64,000 nucleotides of DNA. Source: Actinomycetaceae bacterium. GTDB taxonomy: Bacteria > Actinomycetota > Actinomycetes > Actinomycetales > Actinomycetaceae. Position 1 is the first letter of the stretch. Every line of letters begins with the position of its first letter. Position numbers and translations under genes: made by a program. Under the pieces are notes generated by a model. The model searched no databases. It was not told where the DNA came from and saw nothing but the letters and a program-made list of their open reading frames with translations. The DNA lies in the NCBI GenBank assembly GCA_030538185.1, contig JAUNUK010000001.1, positions 732,296-796,295 of the forward strand, given 5' to 3'. Of the stretch, positions 63,352 through 64,000 are shown piece by piece.

Positions 63352-64000
63352 TCCTACCCTTCCTTGTAGTCATGGCACGCAGGCCCAAGAATCCTAAGCC
63401 GCCGAAGCACAGGCCGAGAACAACGTAGCCCATAGCCTCACCATAGACGGCCGCAGGCGTCAGGGTGGTCCGTAAGGGCGCTCGAAATTCGAGACTACCT
63501 GCCGTAAAAAGGTCCAGTACCTCGGTGGCCAGCGAACCGTCAGGATTCACAAACGCCGAGAGGCCCACAGTCGAGGCCTGCACAGAAGCCCGAGAATGTT
63601 CAAGTGCTCGAAACTGGGTCATTTGAAGTTGCTGGGCAGCCTCTTGTGAGAACTTGAAGTGTGCATTATTAGTCGGCACGGCAATGAACTGGCCACCCGC
63701 CACAACGCTTTCACGAACAACCTTGTCATCAGCCACCTCAAAACAAATCGGAACAGCTATGGGAACTGTCCGATTCTGGGTGGCCAAGGGCACATTCAAG
63801 ATTGCCGGCTGTGTTCCTGCCACCATGTCCACTGAAATTGTGGATGCCAAGGGCATTATTTTATTGACAATCCCCCGCAATGGCAGGTATTCACCGTAAG
63901 GTACAGGGTGTTGCTTGGCATAGACCTCTGTCGGTCCCATCCCCGAACGCCACAGGAGCATTTCGTTGTACCGCTTGCGAATACCGTCTTTGTCATCAAA
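63344..64000 (-). CDS. lnt: Apolipoprotein N-acyltransferase (partial, N-terminus beyond the right edge)
   Basis: The C-terminal 218 residues of a membrane enzyme that adds the third acyl chain to lipoproteins are visible. The frame is open to the window end. The nitrilase-like domain shows YAKQHPVPYGEYLPLR (catalytic Lys) and VPICFEV (nucleophile Cys). The NPDGS segment and a last transmembrane helix follow. The catalytic Glu and the N-terminal membrane helices lie outside the window. Confidence 0.9.
   Translation of the reverse strand, partial: FDDKDGIRKRYNEMLLWRSGMGPTEVYAKQHPVPYGEYLPLRGIVNKIMPLASTISVDMVAGTQPAILNVPLATQNRTVPIAVPICFEVADDKVVRESVVAGGQFIAVPTNNAHFKFSQEAAQQLQMTQFRALEHSRASVQASTVGLSAFVNPDGSLATEVLDLFTAGSLEFRAPLRTTLTPAAVYGEAMGYVVLGLCFGGLGFLGLRAMTTRKGRNV

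Overview
The window looks like chromosomal DNA of a moderately GC-rich actinobacterium, most likely a member of the Actinomycetaceae or a close relative. The evidence is a single giant type I fatty acid synthase, an actinobacterial acyl-CoA carboxylase, the conserved blocks uvrC-rapZ-yvcK-whiA-gap-pgk-tpiA-secG and xerD-parA-scpA-scpB-rluB-tyrA-cmk-der, an OpcA-type pentose phosphate operon, RbpA beside a polyprenol mannose synthase, a GarA/FtsR cluster, and a surface protein with an LAxTG sorting signal. The species is not identified.

Layout. 1-12.3 kb (minus): a lipid operon, birA > biotin carboxylase/BCCP > carboxyltransferase > FAS-I (cut by the left edge), preceded by a strong 32-bp double palindrome. 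12.4-14.6 kb: an AT-rich toxin-44/membrane-protein pair lies between a truncated and an intact copy of a TetR regulator gene that share a 157-bp near-identical segment. 14.7-16.8 kb (minus): nadE with a glutaminase domain that has lost its catalytic motifs, then ahpC. 16.9-25.7 kb (plus): DNA repair, cell-wall and cell-division control, and lower glycolysis. 25.8-31.1 kb (minus): tkt, zwf, opcA, pgl. 31.3-38.8 kb (plus): chromosome segregation, ribosome maturation, tyrosine synthesis, cmk and der. 38.9-44.5 kb: an aldehyde/alcohol dehydrogenase, FmdB-like and lactonase-like operon opposite a GAF-PucR regulator.

44.6-51.3 kb is the main accessory region. An intact tRNA-Pro(GGG), a sortase-type surface protein and a decayed, inverted second tRNA-Pro are followed by a 5.2-kb integrated island. 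The island has tRNA-derived attachment sites, a 19-bp internal repeat at each end, a broken tyrosine integrase, a C5 DNA methyltransferase and, convergent with it, a GHKL (MORC/Hsp90-like) ATPase fused to a TIR domain. The methyltransferase plus ATPase-TIR pair is the best candidate for an undescribed, probably antiphage, system. 51.3-64 kb returns to core genes: a DsbA-like protein, a 1796-residue degenerate helicase-family protein, DUF881/Sbp proteins, GarA, two MerR regulators, RbpA, a polyprenol-phosphate mannose synthase and Lnt (cut by the right edge).

Across the host DNA the 9-mer CCGAGGGCG (either strand) occurs 19 times by my reading, where about one is expected by chance. It is absent from both acquired segments, and one inverted pair forms the hairpin after tpiA. 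This resembles a genome-specific signal word such as an uptake sequence, although none is established for this group.
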